Source: an uncultured Chitinophaga sp. (GTDB lineage Bacteria > Bacteroidota > Bacteroidia > Chitinophagales > Chitinophagaceae). From it: a stretch of 64,000 bases of DNA. Shown here piece by piece: positions 36,086 to 46,168 of the stretch (positions within the stretch are counted from its first letter, which is position 1; every line of letters begins with the position of its first letter). The notes below the pieces were generated by a model. It worked only from the letters and a program-made list of their open reading frames with translations. It had not been told where the DNA came from and did no database searches. A program made the translations under genes and the position numbers. The stretch lies in assembly GCF_937898475.1 (NCBI RefSeq), contig NZ_CALEJS010000028.1, forward strand, positions 1-64,000, given 5' to 3'.

Positions 36086-36541
36086 TCAGGTTAAACTAAA
36101 CGCTGCATCGCTGTCGCCGGTGTTTTTTGCTTTGCGGCGTTTCTTTTCAAGTATAGCGCTTACAACAGCGAGTATAGTAAAGGTGATATTGAAGACGAGG
36201 TGTTGCTGCCAGGACATTTCCTGCAGTATGCCGCCGCAACTGCAGGGCAGTTCCGTACTGAAGCTCAGGATTGCGGCAATATAGACGGTGAACAGCAGCA
36301 TCAGTACCGAGGAGGCATACAGGCCCCACAAACGCCATGCGGGTATGAATAAGGCGATGGCTACGGCAAATTCCACCAGGGGCAGGGCCCAGGCAACAAA
36401 GGGCGCTATGGGGGCCAGGATGGGGGATACGGCTATCTGCTCTTTAAAGACGGTATAGTCCATCAGTTTACTGATACCGGTGTAGAGGAAGAGCACTACC
36501 AACAGGAGGGCAACGATACTGGGAATGGTTCTTTTGAGCAT
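36086..36541 (-). CDS. MauE/DoxX-family membrane protein
   Basis: A 151-residue protein with four membrane helices. The first ends in YTGISKLMDY, the usual DoxX/MauE mark. A CSCGG motif between helices 3 and 4 (TELPCSCGGILQEMSW) is typical of the MauE form linked to disulfide handling. It is 58 bases downstream of a FecR gene on the same strand and may be co-transcribed. Confidence 0.85.
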   Translation of the reverse strand: MLKRTIPSIVALLLVVLFLYTGISKLMDYTVFKEQIAVSPILAPIAPFVAWALPLVEFAVAIALFIPAWRLWGLYASSVLMLLFTVYIAAILSFSTELPCSCGGILQEMSWQQHLVFNITFTILAVVSAILEKKRRKAKNTGDSDAAFSLT

Positions 36542-36599
36542 ATCCGAATGTAGTGAAATGGCGGCATATTGCAGTTATCATTTGGGAGCATTTTTGTGG

Positions 36600-37556
36600 T
36601 CATTTGGGACAAGCAGGGGTAATGTGCAATTGTCCTGTTCCATCAAAATTATAGTCTATCGCGGTAGTATAGCCAATATCTTCCAGCAGGCGTTCCACGG
36701 GTTTACGGGCGTTAATAATACCGGTGTAGCAAACGTTGGCCAGTTCATCGCTGTCAATACTGATCCGGATGTTATAGGCGCGTTCAGCCATCCGGCATAC
36801 TTTTCTTAATGGGGTATTCTCAAAGCGGTACATACCAGACAGCCAGCCGAGCACAGTATCCGGTCTGTAAGCGCTTACCAGCAGTTGGGGGATGTATGTT
36901 TCGAGTGTGGCAGTATAACCGGGATTCAGCTTTACTTTTTCTCCTTCGCGGGTGGTGATGGCTACAGCGCCGCTTACCAAGGATACCCGGACGCTGCTGT
37001 CATAGGTGCGGACATTGAAGCTGGTACCCAGCACCTCAATATTAGCCAGGCTGCTGTGCACCATGAAAGGCCTTTGAGGATCGGCGCTGACGGTGAAGAA
37101 AGCCTCGCCTTCAACATACACTTCACGGCGTTTGCTCCTTTTAAGATCTGCAGGATACCGGATGGTGGTAGCTGCATTCAACCTGATCTCCGTTCCATCA
37201 TCCAGTTTGATGGTGCTGTTAGCGCCTGGTGGCGCTGCCAGGGTTTTCAGGGGTATATTACCTGGCGCTGTTTCCCTAAAATAAAAATAACCGGCGCCGG
37301 TTGCAAGCAACAAGGTGACGCCGGCCGCTATATACAGAGGGAAACGTTTCCTGTGTGGTGGTTCCCAGTTTTCATTCCGGGACGTTTCATGTACTTCATC
37401 GAATAGCTCCCTGGCTTCAGCACTTTCGTCCAGCATTTTTTGAATGAATGTATTTTCTTTCCTTGATGTTATTCCTGCCTGCTGCTTTATCAGTAAATGC
37501 ACAAATGCTTCGTGGTCAAACCTGCCGGGGTTACTCAGCGCATTCCGCGACATCAT
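36600..37556 (-). CDS. FecR-family anti-sigma factor (orphan)
   Basis: A 318-residue protein with an N-terminal cytoplasmic segment (HEAFVHLLIKQQAG...), one membrane helix (about 87-105), a FecR domain (IKLDDGTEIRLNAATTIRYP, FNVRTYDSSVRVSLVSGAV), and a C-terminal DUF4974 domain (FENTPLRKVCRMAERAYNIR). It would hold an ECF sigma factor at the membrane and release it on signal from a TonB receptor. No sigma gene is adjacent, and the divergent barrel gene at 37844 is not in the usual same-strand order. Two ATG codons (37556, 37553) fit. Confidence 0.88.
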   Translation of the reverse strand: MMSRNALSNPGRFDHEAFVHLLIKQQAGITSRKENTFIQKMLDESAEARELFDEVHETSRNENWEPPHRKRFPLYIAAGVTLLLATGAGYFYFRETAPGNIPLKTLAAPPGANSTIKLDDGTEIRLNAATTIRYPADLKRSKRREVYVEGEAFFTVSADPQRPFMVHSSLANIEVLGTSFNVRTYDSSVRVSLVSGAVAITTREGEKVKLNPGYTATLETYIPQLLVSAYRPDTVLGWLSGMYRFENTPLRKVCRMAERAYNIRISIDSDELANVCYTGIINARKPVERLLEDIGYTTAIDYNFDGTGQLHITPACPK

Positions 37557-37633
37557 GATTGTAGTTTTCAAGGTCAATGGGTTTTGTTGGGATCCACTGT
37601 ATTACTAACGGTGAAAATAAGAAAAGGTACCAC

Positions 37634-37653
37634 ATTATTACTTATAGTAATAA
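37634..37653. promoter_or_regulatory. Short palindrome in the FecR/barrel divergent region
   Basis: ATTATTACT-TAT-AGTAATAA is an 8-bp dyad about 80 bases upstream of the FecR start. It could be a regulator site. There is no further evidence. Confidence 0.3.
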
Positions 37654-37843
37654 CCTATCGCCTATAGAGGAGGTCTATATGTGGAGAGATAAGATAACGA
37701 ATGATGCTGTAACCTTATCGCAGTAGGCAATGTTTTAAAATTAAGCCGGCAGCGCCCTGCAAATTGCGTTTTACTTCTTAACTTACAATCACCTCTTCCC
37801 TCAGGAGGATTGAAACCATTAAAGGACCTATTATTTATTCAGG

Positions 37844-40522
37844 ATGAGTAAAACCCTCCTCATCGTCATTATTGTTACCCTGTGCGCGCTGCGGGCGCGG
37901 CCCCAGACACAGCCAGCAGTCTGGGTGAAAGGCAGTATAACAGACAAAGACAGCCAGCAGCCGCTGGAAAATGCAACGATAGCCTTGTTAAGCGCACAGG
38001 ACTCCACAAACGTAGCTACAGGGTTTACAGATGCCAAAGGTGCTTTTTTGCTGAAAGGTGTGCAGGCAGGCAGCTATAAGTTGTATATCACCTACCTGGG
38101 TTACCAGCCGGTTTTGCATGCGCTCACCATTACACCTATTGATACGCTGGTAAATCTGGGTGTGATCAGCCTGCAGGGAACGGGCGTAAGTTTAAAGACG
38201 GTAGAAATTGTACAGGTAAGAACGCCCATGGTAGTAAAGCGGGATACATTGGAGTTTAATGCAGCTTACTACAAAACGAGAGAAAATGCAGTAATGGAAG
38301 AGCTGTTAAGAAAACTGCCCGGCGTTCAGATTGAAAAAGATGGTACGATAAAGGTAAATGGCCAGGTAGTAAAGCGGATACTGGTGAATGGTAAACCCTT
38401 CTTCGGTGATGATCCTAAAATGGCCACCCGCAACCTGCCTGCTGATATGATAGATAAGATACAGCTGATCGATAAACGATCAGACCAGTCGCAGTTTTCG
38501 GGCGTGGAGGACGGAAACAAGGAGAAGGCGATTAATATTACCATCAGGAAGGATGGGAAAGGGGCATTTGTTGGACAGGCATCAGCAGGTTATGGAACAA
38601 CAGAACGCTTTGCCGGCAGTGCGCATCTGAGCCGCTTCGGCGATGGTGAACAGTTGACATTATTAGGTAATGGCAACAACATCAACGGCTACCAGGAAGG
38701 ACAAACAAGGATAATTGCCGGTAGCGGTCTTGCGAGGAACTGGAATGGTGGGGTAAACTATAGTAAGGATATCAGTGAGCAACTAAAAATAAGCGGCAGC
38801 TACACGATTGGCGATTACCGCCTGGAAAACGAAAACAATGTGGCCAGGCAGAACCTCTTACCTGACACCACTTATTACTACAACCAGGATAACCATTCAT
38901 TCGATAACAATACCTATCATAATTTTGATGTACGTACCGAGTATAGACCGGATTCAACGTATACGATAACGCTTAGCGGAAACCTCAGTTACAGCAAAAC
39001 AAAAAATGCGCTGGAGAACCGGTACGAATCACTAAACAGTGAGAAGACATCAGTAAACAGGGGAACAATGCAAAATGCAGGTAGCGGGAGCACTCCGCTA
39101 TATAGTGTCAATATCCTTATTGGAAAAACATTTAAGAAAAAGGGCCATAACATAAGTGCTAATTTTGGCTTTTTTGGTAGTGATAATCACCAGGAAAATT
39201 TTAACAGATCAGATAATTTATTTTTTCAATCAAATGGTGTAGCCATCGGTGATACGATCAACCAGCGAAAGGATATAGGCAACAAGAACCACATGGGTCG
39301 TTTTTCATCGACATATACAGCGCCTGTTCTTAAAGACCGTTTCCTAGATGTGCTTTATGTTTACAGTACCACCGGCATGCATTCCAGTCAGCTTGCCTAT
39401 GACTACAACTATACAGGTAAAGTGTACGACCGTATTAACGATAGTCTGAGTAATTCATTCCGGAACAATTACTCCTTTCACCTCGCCAGCCTGAGCATTC
39501 GCACCAGGAAACAAAAATATGAATACAGCCTTGGCGGATATATACAGTTCAGTAAGCTCAGTAATGACAATATCAGCAGCAATAACCGGATACATCAATC
39601 CATGGTCAACGTCTTCCCGATGGCCACATTCAGCTATGCTTTCACCAGCAGCAAAAGGCTGCAGTTCTCCTACCATGGCAGCCCGCAGCAACCCAGCATG
39701 ACGCAGCTGCAGCCAATACCTGATAACAGTAATCCGCTATATATACAGTTGGGTAACCCGGATCTTAAGCCAGCGCTTATTCACAGTTTCAGCGCCTGGT
39801 ATAATGCTTTTAACGCCAGTTCCATGAATGGTTTTTCTGCCAGTACAAATCTTGCTTTTTATCCTGATAAGATCATAAATACAAACTGGTTCGATTCTCT
39901 TGGCAGACAGGTGAGCAAGCCCCTGAATGTAAGCGGCGCTTACACCTTTAGCATAAATGTGGTGAACAGCCTGCCGCTGAAAAAGCAGGTGTCGTCTGTC
40001 AACACAAATACCGCCGTATTTGTTGGCCGTGATATTAATTTCATAAACGGTGTACAAGGATTAATGCGAAATTTCAGTATTACGCAGGAACTTGCTTTTA
40101 ACTATGCAAAGGATGTACTCAATATTACTGCGCAGGGAAGTGTCATTTGGAATGGTGTAAGGTATACTGTTCAAAAGGATAACAATAGTAATTATTTCAG
40201 CTACAATTTATCGTCCATTTTCAGTATCAGCCTGCCGGGTGGAATCAGCTTTGGTGGAAATGCAGATTACCTGCTCAACGCAGGCCGGGCCCAGGCTTAT
40301 AACCAGCATGCCGTATTGCTGAATGCCTTCATTTCCAAAAGCCTGTTTGCCCATAAGCAGGGAAGCATCAGGCTGCAGGGATTTGACCTGCTTAGCCAGA
40401 ACCTGAGCATTACCAGGAATGTTGGCGAGAACTATATTGAAGATGTACAGGGAAGGATCTTAAAGCGGTTCTTTCTGCTTAGCTTTACATACTATCTGAA
40501 AAAGAAGGAAGCAGGCAAATAA
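37844..40522 (+). CDS. TonB-type outer-membrane beta-barrel protein (PF14905-like)
   Basis: An 892-residue protein with a signal peptide (about 1-20), a CarboxypepD_reg-like domain (about 28-120; WVKGSITDKDSQQPLENATI), a plug region (TVEIVQVRTPMVVKRDTLEF, then VKRILVNGKPFFGDD), and a long barrel rich in Asn, Ser and Tyr. The last residues (LLSFTYYLKKKEAGK) form a C-terminal strand. It is of the 'outer membrane beta-barrel family' type, not SusC, and no SusD is nearby. The base composition looks A-richer than that of its neighbours (for example 39000-39300). It is divergent from one FecR gene and convergent with another. Confidence 0.88.
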   Translation: MSKTLLIVIIVTLCALRARPQTQPAVWVKGSITDKDSQQPLENATIALLSAQDSTNVATGFTDAKGAFLLKGVQAGSYKLYITYLGYQPVLHALTITPIDTLVNLGVISLQGTGVSLKTVEIVQVRTPMVVKRDTLEFNAAYYKTRENAVMEELLRKLPGVQIEKDGTIKVNGQVVKRILVNGKPFFGDDPKMATRNLPADMIDKIQLIDKRSDQSQFSGVEDGNKEKAINITIRKDGKGAFVGQASAGYGTTERFAGSAHLSRFGDGEQLTLLGNGNNINGYQEGQTRIIAGSGLARNWNGGVNYSKDISEQLKISGSYTIGDYRLENENNVARQNLLPDTTYYYNQDNHSFDNNTYHNFDVRTEYRPDSTYTITLSGNLSYSKTKNALENRYESLNSEKTSVNRGTMQNAGSGSTPLYSVNILIGKTFKKKGHNISANFGFFGSDNHQENFNRSDNLFFQSNGVAIGDTINQRKDIGNKNHMGRFSSTYTAPVLKDRFLDVLYVYSTTGMHSSQLAYDYNYTGKVYDRINDSLSNSFRNNYSFHLASLSIRTRKQKYEYSLGGYIQFSKLSNDNISSNNRIHQSMVNVFPMATFSYAFTSSKRLQFSYHGSPQQPSMTQLQPIPDNSNPLYIQLGNPDLKPALIHSFSAWYNAFNASSMNGFSASTNLAFYPDKIINTNWFDSLGRQVSKPLNVSGAYTFSINVVNSLPLKKQVSSVNTNTAVFVGRDINFINGVQGLMRNFSITQELAFNYAKDVLNITAQGSVIWNGVRYTVQKDNNSNYFSYNLSSIFSISLPGGISFGGNADYLLNAGRAQAYNQHAVLLNAFISKSLFAHKQGSIRLQGFDLLSQNLSITRNVGENYIEDVQGRILKRFFLLSFTYYLKKKEAGK

Positions 40523-40532
40523 CAGCTGTTGC

Positions 40533-41660
40533 TTAGTGAATATGCAACACCCCCTCCTCATCAAAATCATAATCAATCAACTCCGTAGCCTTTAATCGCT
40601 CCAAAGACGCCTGCACTGCCTGGTTCCTGTCAAAAGACCCGGTAAATCGCTGCTTCGCCGCCTGTGGGTTATCAATGATCACTTCAATGCCATACCAGCG
40701 GGGAATCACCTGGCAGATCTCTTCCAGGGAAGCGTCTTCAAAACGATAGATCCCCTGTTGCCAGGCCAGCACATCTTCTTTATCAAAAGTTGTGAGTTGT
40801 AATCCCTTTTCCGGGGTATAAACCGTTTGCTGCCCGGGCTTCAGTATTTTGGCCTCGCGTTGCGTTTGCATCTTTACCGCTCCTTCGAGCAGCGATACGC
40901 TGATCCTGTCCTCGTTATAGGTATTAACATTAAAAGAAGTACCCAGTATCTCTACATGACTGCTGTTGGGCAGGTGCACAATAAAAGGTTTTTGCGGATC
41001 AGGAGCTACCTTCAGCCAGGCTTCACCACTAACGGTGATCTCCCTTGTCTTTTCATCAAAGCTGAAGGGGAACCGGAGCTTTGAGGAAGAGTTTAACCAC
41101 ACCTCGGTGCCGTCAGACAGCTGAATTTTATAGTCCTTTCCCGGTGGAACACGTAGTGTTGCCACACCGGCGGGCGCCTTATCTGCTGTATAACTCAGCG
41201 TTCGCTCAACATTGTTTAAGGTGATACCTTTCAGCGCTATTTGCTGTTTTTCTTCAGAAAGCGTGATTGTTTTTTCATTGCCGATCTGCAGCTGAACAAA
41301 CTGCTGTCCGCCGGGGGAGGAAACCAGCTCCGGCTGTGGTTTGTCAGAAAGGAAGTAAGCGTATAAGCCGATGCCCAGGAGGAATAGCATGGCTACGCTG
41401 CCTATTGCAATGCCCTGCCGCTTTCTTCTCTTTTTTTTACTGTCAGCAAGAATTTGCGCTGCTGTGAGGTTATAGGCCAGCGCTTCCCTGGCTGCACGTA
41501 CCTCAAAGCTGTCCAGCTCCTGGTGAAGCTGTGTATAGAGTACCCAGGCCGCTGAACTTTCGGCAATGATCTGCCGCAGATGAGCGGCATCCGGTTCACT
41601 GATCGTACCGGCAATCTCTTCGATCACCAGCTGTCGGATATAGTCCTGGTCTGGGTGCAT
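40533..41660 (-). CDS. FecR-family anti-sigma factor
   Basis: A 375-residue FecR protein: cytoplasmic N-terminus, one helix near 85-107 (GIAIGSVAMLFLLGIGLYAY), a FecR domain (IQLSDGTEVWLNSSSKLRFP, SFNVNTYNEDRISVSLLEGA) and a C-terminal DUF4974 (FEDASLEEICQVIPRWYGIE). It follows an ECF sigma gene on the same strand after 44 bases, the standard sigma-anti-sigma pair. The partner barrel gene at 37844 points the other way. Confidence 0.92.
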   Translation of the reverse strand: MHPDQDYIRQLVIEEIAGTISEPDAAHLRQIIAESSAAWVLYTQLHQELDSFEVRAAREALAYNLTAAQILADSKKKRRKRQGIAIGSVAMLFLLGIGLYAYFLSDKPQPELVSSPGGQQFVQLQIGNEKTITLSEEKQQIALKGITLNNVERTLSYTADKAPAGVATLRVPPGKDYKIQLSDGTEVWLNSSSKLRFPFSFDEKTREITVSGEAWLKVAPDPQKPFIVHLPNSSHVEILGTSFNVNTYNEDRISVSLLEGAVKMQTQREAKILKPGQQTVYTPEKGLQLTTFDKEDVLAWQQGIYRFEDASLEEICQVIPRWYGIEVIIDNPQAAKQRFTGSFDRNQAVQASLERLKATELIDYDFDEEGVLHIH

Positions 41661-41704
41661 ACTACTATTTAATCGTTCATGATGGAAAAAGGTAACACGG
41701 ATGA

Positions 41705-42244
41705 TCAGGCGCTTTTCAGTTTGCCTCGCAGTACTTTTAAAGCCCGGCTGATCTGGTTCTTAACGGTTTGGACATTGATGCCCATTTCCAGGGCAATTGT
41801 TTTATGGCTTTTGCCTTCCTGGTAGAGCAGCTGAAATGCTTTCCGGGATGCGGGCGCAGAAATAGCATTGATAGCGTTGGTAAGCTGTTGGGATAACTCC
41901 TTTGTTTCCAGCGGAACCTGGTTGGTGCCGGATTCTTTTGCATACCCGTATTCCCGGATGAAGTGCATTACTGTTTTTGATTTCCGGTGTTTATCGATGC
42001 ACTTGTTGCGGACGGCGCGGAAAAGGTATTGCCTGAAGGTAATTTCTGCAGGGATGGCGGATCTATGCATCCATATCCAGGTAAAAATATTCTGTACGAT
42101 ATCCTGTGCTTCCTGGTGGTCTTTTAAGCGGTAATATGCTTCCATGTACAAAACGGATCTGTACTTGTTGAATAGTTCCGTGAAGGCTGCTTCATCACCG
42201 GCTTTCAATTGGGCCAGCAGATATGCATCGCTTTTAGGTTGCAT
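41705..42244 (-). CDS. ECF RNA polymerase sigma-70 factor
   Basis: A 179-residue ECF sigma factor. Region 2 is about 20-90 (DEAAFTELFNKYRSVLY, DIVQNIFTWIW), region 4 about 120-175 (KAFQLLYQEGKSHKTIALEM, then NVQTVKNQISRALKVL). It belongs to the Bacteroidota-specific group paired with FecR. ATG 42244 begins a normal N-terminus; the upstream open frame does not match the family. A dyad at 42272-42287 lies upstream. Confidence 0.93.
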   Translation of the reverse strand: MQPKSDAYLLAQLKAGDEAAFTELFNKYRSVLYMEAYYRLKDHQEAQDIVQNIFTWIWMHRSAIPAEITFRQYLFRAVRNKCIDKHRKSKTVMHFIREYGYAKESGTNQVPLETKELSQQLTNAINAISAPASRKAFQLLYQEGKSHKTIALEMGINVQTVKNQISRALKVLRGKLKSA

Positions 42245-42271
42245 AAGTTTCTTGCGGTGTTTGCTTACATG

Positions 42272-42287
42272 ACAATTGTTCAATTGT
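42272..42287. promoter_or_regulatory. Palindrome upstream of the ECF sigma gene
   Basis: ACAATTG-TT-CAATTGT is a 7-bp perfect dyad 28 bases upstream of the sigma factor start. It is in a good place for an operator. No binding protein is known. Confidence 0.35.
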
Positions 42288-42366
42288 AAGGTGTATATCG
42301 GGAGCGCTGAAAAAGCTGGATGAAGGTAGGAAAATCTGCGCAATTTTCCGCTGGCAATAAAGAGAA

Positions 42367-42388
42367 AGGACCGCTGAAAAGCGGTCCT
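42367..42388 (-). terminator. Terminator of the GH2 gene
   Basis: AGGACCGCT-GAAA-AGCGGTCCT is a perfect 9-bp hairpin 31 bases after the GH2 stop on the minus strand. A T-rich stretch follows. It separates the GH2 transcript from the sigma factor unit. Confidence 0.75.
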
Positions 42389-42419
42389 GTGTTTAAGAAT
42401 CTATTGGTGATCCGCGTTA

Positions 42420-45038
42420 TTATTTCCAGGTTCGTTCGCCCCGTTTCATCTTCTCCAGGTTTTCCTTCAGCGCGGCATCGGGCAGCATGCTTACCGCCTT
42501 TTCCTGCTGGCGTATCGCATCTTCCGTTTTACCCAGCTTATACAGCAGGTTGGCGTAAGTGTCCAGGTAGGCCGGCTGCTCGCCCGCCTTGAGCGATAAG
42601 CGGCTCCAGCTTAAAGCAGGTTCCAGCAGGGAAGGGTTCTCTACCTGCTCGAATGCCGTCCATGCATATTGGTTCAGCTCATCTGCGCTCAGGTGCTGAC
42701 CGTATTTGCCGATGTATTCATTGGCCGCCTGTGCAAAGTTTTCCCATTCCTGTTTGTTCAGGAAATGAATGGTTTTGGCCCGTAACAATATCTCTTCGCC
42801 GGGAGCGCCATAGCTGCTTACATTGGCCGCCAGTGTATTCCAGTCTGGCGTGGATTGGGGATTTGATACATATGGATGTATCTCATCCTGGTAGATCAGG
42901 TTCATCATCTTTACATCGGCCTGCCGTTTGCCCAGGGTGCGGTTGATCTCTTCGGCATGCTGGCGTATGAGTGCAAAGCCGGCATCCTTTGTGCCCGTTG
43001 TTACCTGCATTACATAAGAGAGGTCTTCTGCGGAAAAGGGAGATTGAAGTCCTGCAATATAATCGGCCGCAGCCCTGCGGGCGCCCAACTTATCGCCGGT
43101 TTGCTGTGCCGACATCGCCAGCCTGCGCAGGAATGCCGGATCTTTTTTCCCTTCCACGTATTGCTGTAACAACTGGCTGTACAGAATACCGGGGTCGGTA
43201 ATATCTGCCGCCTTTGCGCTCACTGCCGGAATATTATCGGCAGTTGCCAGCAGCGGGCTGTGTATCCTGCGGAGCTCTTCAAAAGGTATTTTAATAATTT
43301 CCCTGTCGTAGGTCATCAGTCCGTTTTGTTCGCCTTCCACGTCAAACGGCTGCGTATAGATAGAGCCGCTGAGGCCTTCTTTCTCCAGCAGTTGCAGGTG
43401 CTGATTCATGATGGTGTATTTTCCTTTCAGGGCAGAGGGCGTTACCTGGATGTATCCCCAGGCGTTCATGGGGTTCCACTGGTGATCCGGGATAAACACC
43501 CCAATGCCGCCAAATTCGCCCAGGATGCGCGCTTTCCCTGGCAGGGCAGGTGCGTTCATCGGGTCGGGATAGGAGTGAACGTCTGTCATATCCGCGCTTA
43601 CCCAGGCATTGGGTGAGGGGCTGCGCAGCTTCTCGTTCACGTAGAGTATTTCGCCGGAGTGACCATTAATCAGCCGGGAAGGATCTTTTTGCTTTACCCA
43701 TTCCGTGAGGCGTTGCTGATCAAAGGCGCCCCATTTTTCGTTGAAGAGCACCCAGGTGGTGATGCAGGGATGGTTATGCAGTTGCTCCATCGTTGCGGCC
43801 ACTTCTTTTTCAAATGTTTCTTTTGCGCCCTCCGGCATATGGTGCGGGGGATTTACAAAGTCCTGCCAGACCAGCATACCCAGTTTATCGCAGTGATAGT
43901 ACCAGCGGTCTGGTTCTACTTTGATATGTTTACGGATGGTATTAAAGCCCATGGCCTTAATGGCCCTGATGTCAAAAGCCAGTGCTTCATCAGTGGGCGC
44001 GGTGTAGATACCGTCTGGCCAGAAACCCTGATCCAGGGTACCGAGGTTATAAGTGTACTGGTTGTTCAGGAATATGCGGTCAAAGCCAGCTGCATCTTTT
44101 TTCACCTCCACTTTACGCATACCGAAGTAGCTCTTCACTTCGTCTGTAGTTTTCCCGTTTTTTACCAGCTGTACTTTCAGGTCATACAGAAAAGGATTGT
44201 TGGGGCTCCACAGTTTTGCCTGTTTAACAGGCAGCTCAATATCGGCGCCGGGCGTGCCTTTGGCAGTGCTGACTGTTTTTCCTCCGGCGCTGGCGGTTAG
44301 TAACACTTCACAATCTGCGGGCGCTTTTACGTTTACATGCAACACCTGCCGGTCAATATCCGGGCTGAGTTTGATATCCGCAATGGCAGCAGCGGGGATC
44401 ACTTCCATCCATACGGTCTGCCAGATGCCTGTGCAGGGCGTGTAGTAAATATCCGCGGGGTTGAGCACCTGTTTACCATGCGGGTTAGGTCCCTGGTCTG
44501 TAGGATCATACACTTTTATCAGCAGCTCGTTGCTGCCGCTTTGCAGTGCATCGGTAATATCTATCGAGAAGCGCTGGTAACCACCTGCGTGTTCACCCAC
44601 GGGTTTATTATTCAGGTAAACGGTTGCCTGCCAGTCTACCGCGCCGAAGTTCAGCAGTACACGTTCTCCTGCCTGCCTGGCTGGTGCGGTAATGGTGCGT
44701 TTATACCACAGGAGCTGATGTGGGAGCACTGCCTTTTTTACGCCGGACAGCGCAGATTCTATCGGGTAGGGAACCAGTATGCTGCCATCAAATTGTTCCG
44801 GGGCGGCTGCATCCCCGGGCGTAATGGCATACTGCCAGAGGCCGTTCAGGTTTTGCCAGTGCGCACGTACCATCTGGGGCCTTGGATATTCCGGCAGCGT
44901 TTTATCGGGGCTCACATCTTTGGCCCAGCGTGTCTGGATGCCTACGGGTTGCATTTTCCAGCTGCTTTGCGCGCACACGGTCATTGGCAGGACCACCAGG
45001 CACGCGGCCAGTGAAAGCAGGTTCTTGAATTGGCTCAT
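42420..45038 (-). CDS. Glycoside hydrolase family 2 protein, exported
   Basis: An 872-residue protein with a signal peptide (1-23, ending TVCAQ). A GH2 sugar-binding domain starts near 60 (HWQNLNGLWQYAITPGDAAA), then an immunoglobulin-like domain, then a TIM barrel. The acid/base Glu is near residue 433 (WVLFNEKWG) and the nucleophile Glu near 507 (ILGEFGG). The last 250 residues contain TPR-like helical repeats (AWTAFEQVENPSLLEPALSW, AYLDTYANLLYKLGKTEDAI). Beta-galactosidase, beta-glucuronidase or beta-mannosidase activity is possible; sequence alone does not decide. It lies downstream of an AraC gene on the same strand. Confidence 0.9.
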   Translation of the reverse strand: MSQFKNLLSLAACLVVLPMTVCAQSSWKMQPVGIQTRWAKDVSPDKTLPEYPRPQMVRAHWQNLNGLWQYAITPGDAAAPEQFDGSILVPYPIESALSGVKKAVLPHQLLWYKRTITAPARQAGERVLLNFGAVDWQATVYLNNKPVGEHAGGYQRFSIDITDALQSGSNELLIKVYDPTDQGPNPHGKQVLNPADIYYTPCTGIWQTVWMEVIPAAAIADIKLSPDIDRQVLHVNVKAPADCEVLLTASAGGKTVSTAKGTPGADIELPVKQAKLWSPNNPFLYDLKVQLVKNGKTTDEVKSYFGMRKVEVKKDAAGFDRIFLNNQYTYNLGTLDQGFWPDGIYTAPTDEALAFDIRAIKAMGFNTIRKHIKVEPDRWYYHCDKLGMLVWQDFVNPPHHMPEGAKETFEKEVAATMEQLHNHPCITTWVLFNEKWGAFDQQRLTEWVKQKDPSRLINGHSGEILYVNEKLRSPSPNAWVSADMTDVHSYPDPMNAPALPGKARILGEFGGIGVFIPDHQWNPMNAWGYIQVTPSALKGKYTIMNQHLQLLEKEGLSGSIYTQPFDVEGEQNGLMTYDREIIKIPFEELRRIHSPLLATADNIPAVSAKAADITDPGILYSQLLQQYVEGKKDPAFLRRLAMSAQQTGDKLGARRAAADYIAGLQSPFSAEDLSYVMQVTTGTKDAGFALIRQHAEEINRTLGKRQADVKMMNLIYQDEIHPYVSNPQSTPDWNTLAANVSSYGAPGEEILLRAKTIHFLNKQEWENFAQAANEYIGKYGQHLSADELNQYAWTAFEQVENPSLLEPALSWSRLSLKAGEQPAYLDTYANLLYKLGKTEDAIRQQEKAVSMLPDAALKENLEKMKRGERTWK

Positions 45039-45151
45039 GTTGAACGATTGGTTGATTGGTGATTTACATAGTAATCCCCTGCGGCATTGCCGCCGGATTT
45101 ACATAACAACGTAGAGAAGGGAAAAAGGTACCATCCGTTTCCACATTTATT

Positions 45152-46168
45152 TCAGACTTTCGGCTTGCGGCTGTTCCTGAACTCTTCAGGATCCATTTTT
45201 ACCTGGTTGGGTGTGTAGCCGGTATAGTTCCGGAAGGCCCTGGAGAAGTTGGATACGTCGGTGTATCCCAGCTGTTGCGCAATATCCCTTACCGGACTTA
45301 CATCCAGCAGCAGCAGCTCCTGTGCTTTCAGCAGGCATTGCTGTTGCACAAAATCGCCCAGGGCTACCTGGCAGTGTTTTTTGAAATGCATTTTCAATGT
45401 GGAGGGACTGACATTGAACTGGCGCGACAGGTTCTCGAGGCTGCATTCATGGATATGCGGATAGCTGGTGATAAACTGTTGCACAGCCATAATGATCTTC
45501 TCCATTTTGGAACCCTGTATGTTTTCCAGGTCATGGGCTAATGTCAGTTCTTCATCGTATGCACTGAGCAGGCTGTAAATGTGTGCCTTTATTTCAAGAT
45601 ACAGGGAGGGACCGTTCTTTTTACAGTGATATATTTCGTGAATAATATTCTTCACTTTCCCGTTCATTCTTGCGGGCGCCAGCAGCCCGCCGGTTCTGTG
45701 CTGCTGGTGCAGCAGCTCCAGCATTTTCTGCAGCTGGGGGTGAGCGCTGAGCAGTTCCTGCAGGAATGCCGGGGAGATCTCTATACGCAATGATTCGCTG
45801 AGGCCTTTCTGCGGTTGTGAAATATGTTTACCGGCGGCTACGTGAAAGAGGTTGTACCTGGATGGTTCCAGCATGATCTCTTCAGCGCCGTTTAACCTGG
45901 AAAAGATCCTGCCCTGTTTAATATACTGCAGGGCGATAGTAGGCGTATCCCAGGTGGGATGAAGTGTTACGGTACGGTGCATGTTGAATAATGCCACGTG
46001 AACCTGGTAGTCGGGAGTGCTCAGTACCTGCCGTACGATCGTGCCGAAATCATAGGATATACACGTTGCATCAGCCCAGGGCGCCAGCAGACCTTTCAGA
46101 TCCCAGGGTACTGGTACTACAATGCCGCCGCTACCATTAACCTTGTCGGTTTGAACGGATGTATGCAT
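45152..46168 (-). CDS. AraC-family transcriptional regulator
   Basis: A 338-residue regulator with a variable N-terminal half and a C-terminal AraC domain (about 235-325; LENLSRQFNVSPSTLKMHFK, VRDIAQQLGYTDVSNFSRAF, then YTGYTPNQVK). On position it could control the GH2 gene 113 bases downstream. A TACCTTTT box lies about 20 bases upstream of the start. The inducer is unknown. Confidence 0.9.
   Translation of the reverse strand: MHTSVQTDKVNGSGGIVVPVPWDLKGLLAPWADATCISYDFGTIVRQVLSTPDYQVHVALFNMHRTVTLHPTWDTPTIALQYIKQGRIFSRLNGAEEIMLEPSRYNLFHVAAGKHISQPQKGLSESLRIEISPAFLQELLSAHPQLQKMLELLHQQHRTGGLLAPARMNGKVKNIIHEIYHCKKNGPSLYLEIKAHIYSLLSAYDEELTLAHDLENIQGSKMEKIIMAVQQFITSYPHIHECSLENLSRQFNVSPSTLKMHFKKHCQVALGDFVQQQCLLKAQELLLLDVSPVRDIAQQLGYTDVSNFSRAFRNYTGYTPNQVKMDPEEFRNSRKPKV

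Noticed and set aside
37679..37726. 15-codon open frame with a good GAGGAGG ribosome site
   Set aside because: Too short to judge; no promoter or conserved peptide, so only noted as a possible leader peptide.
36600..42244. Polysaccharide utilisation locus
   Set aside because: No SusC/SusD pair is present; the barrel is of another family and the GH2 gene is separated by a terminator.
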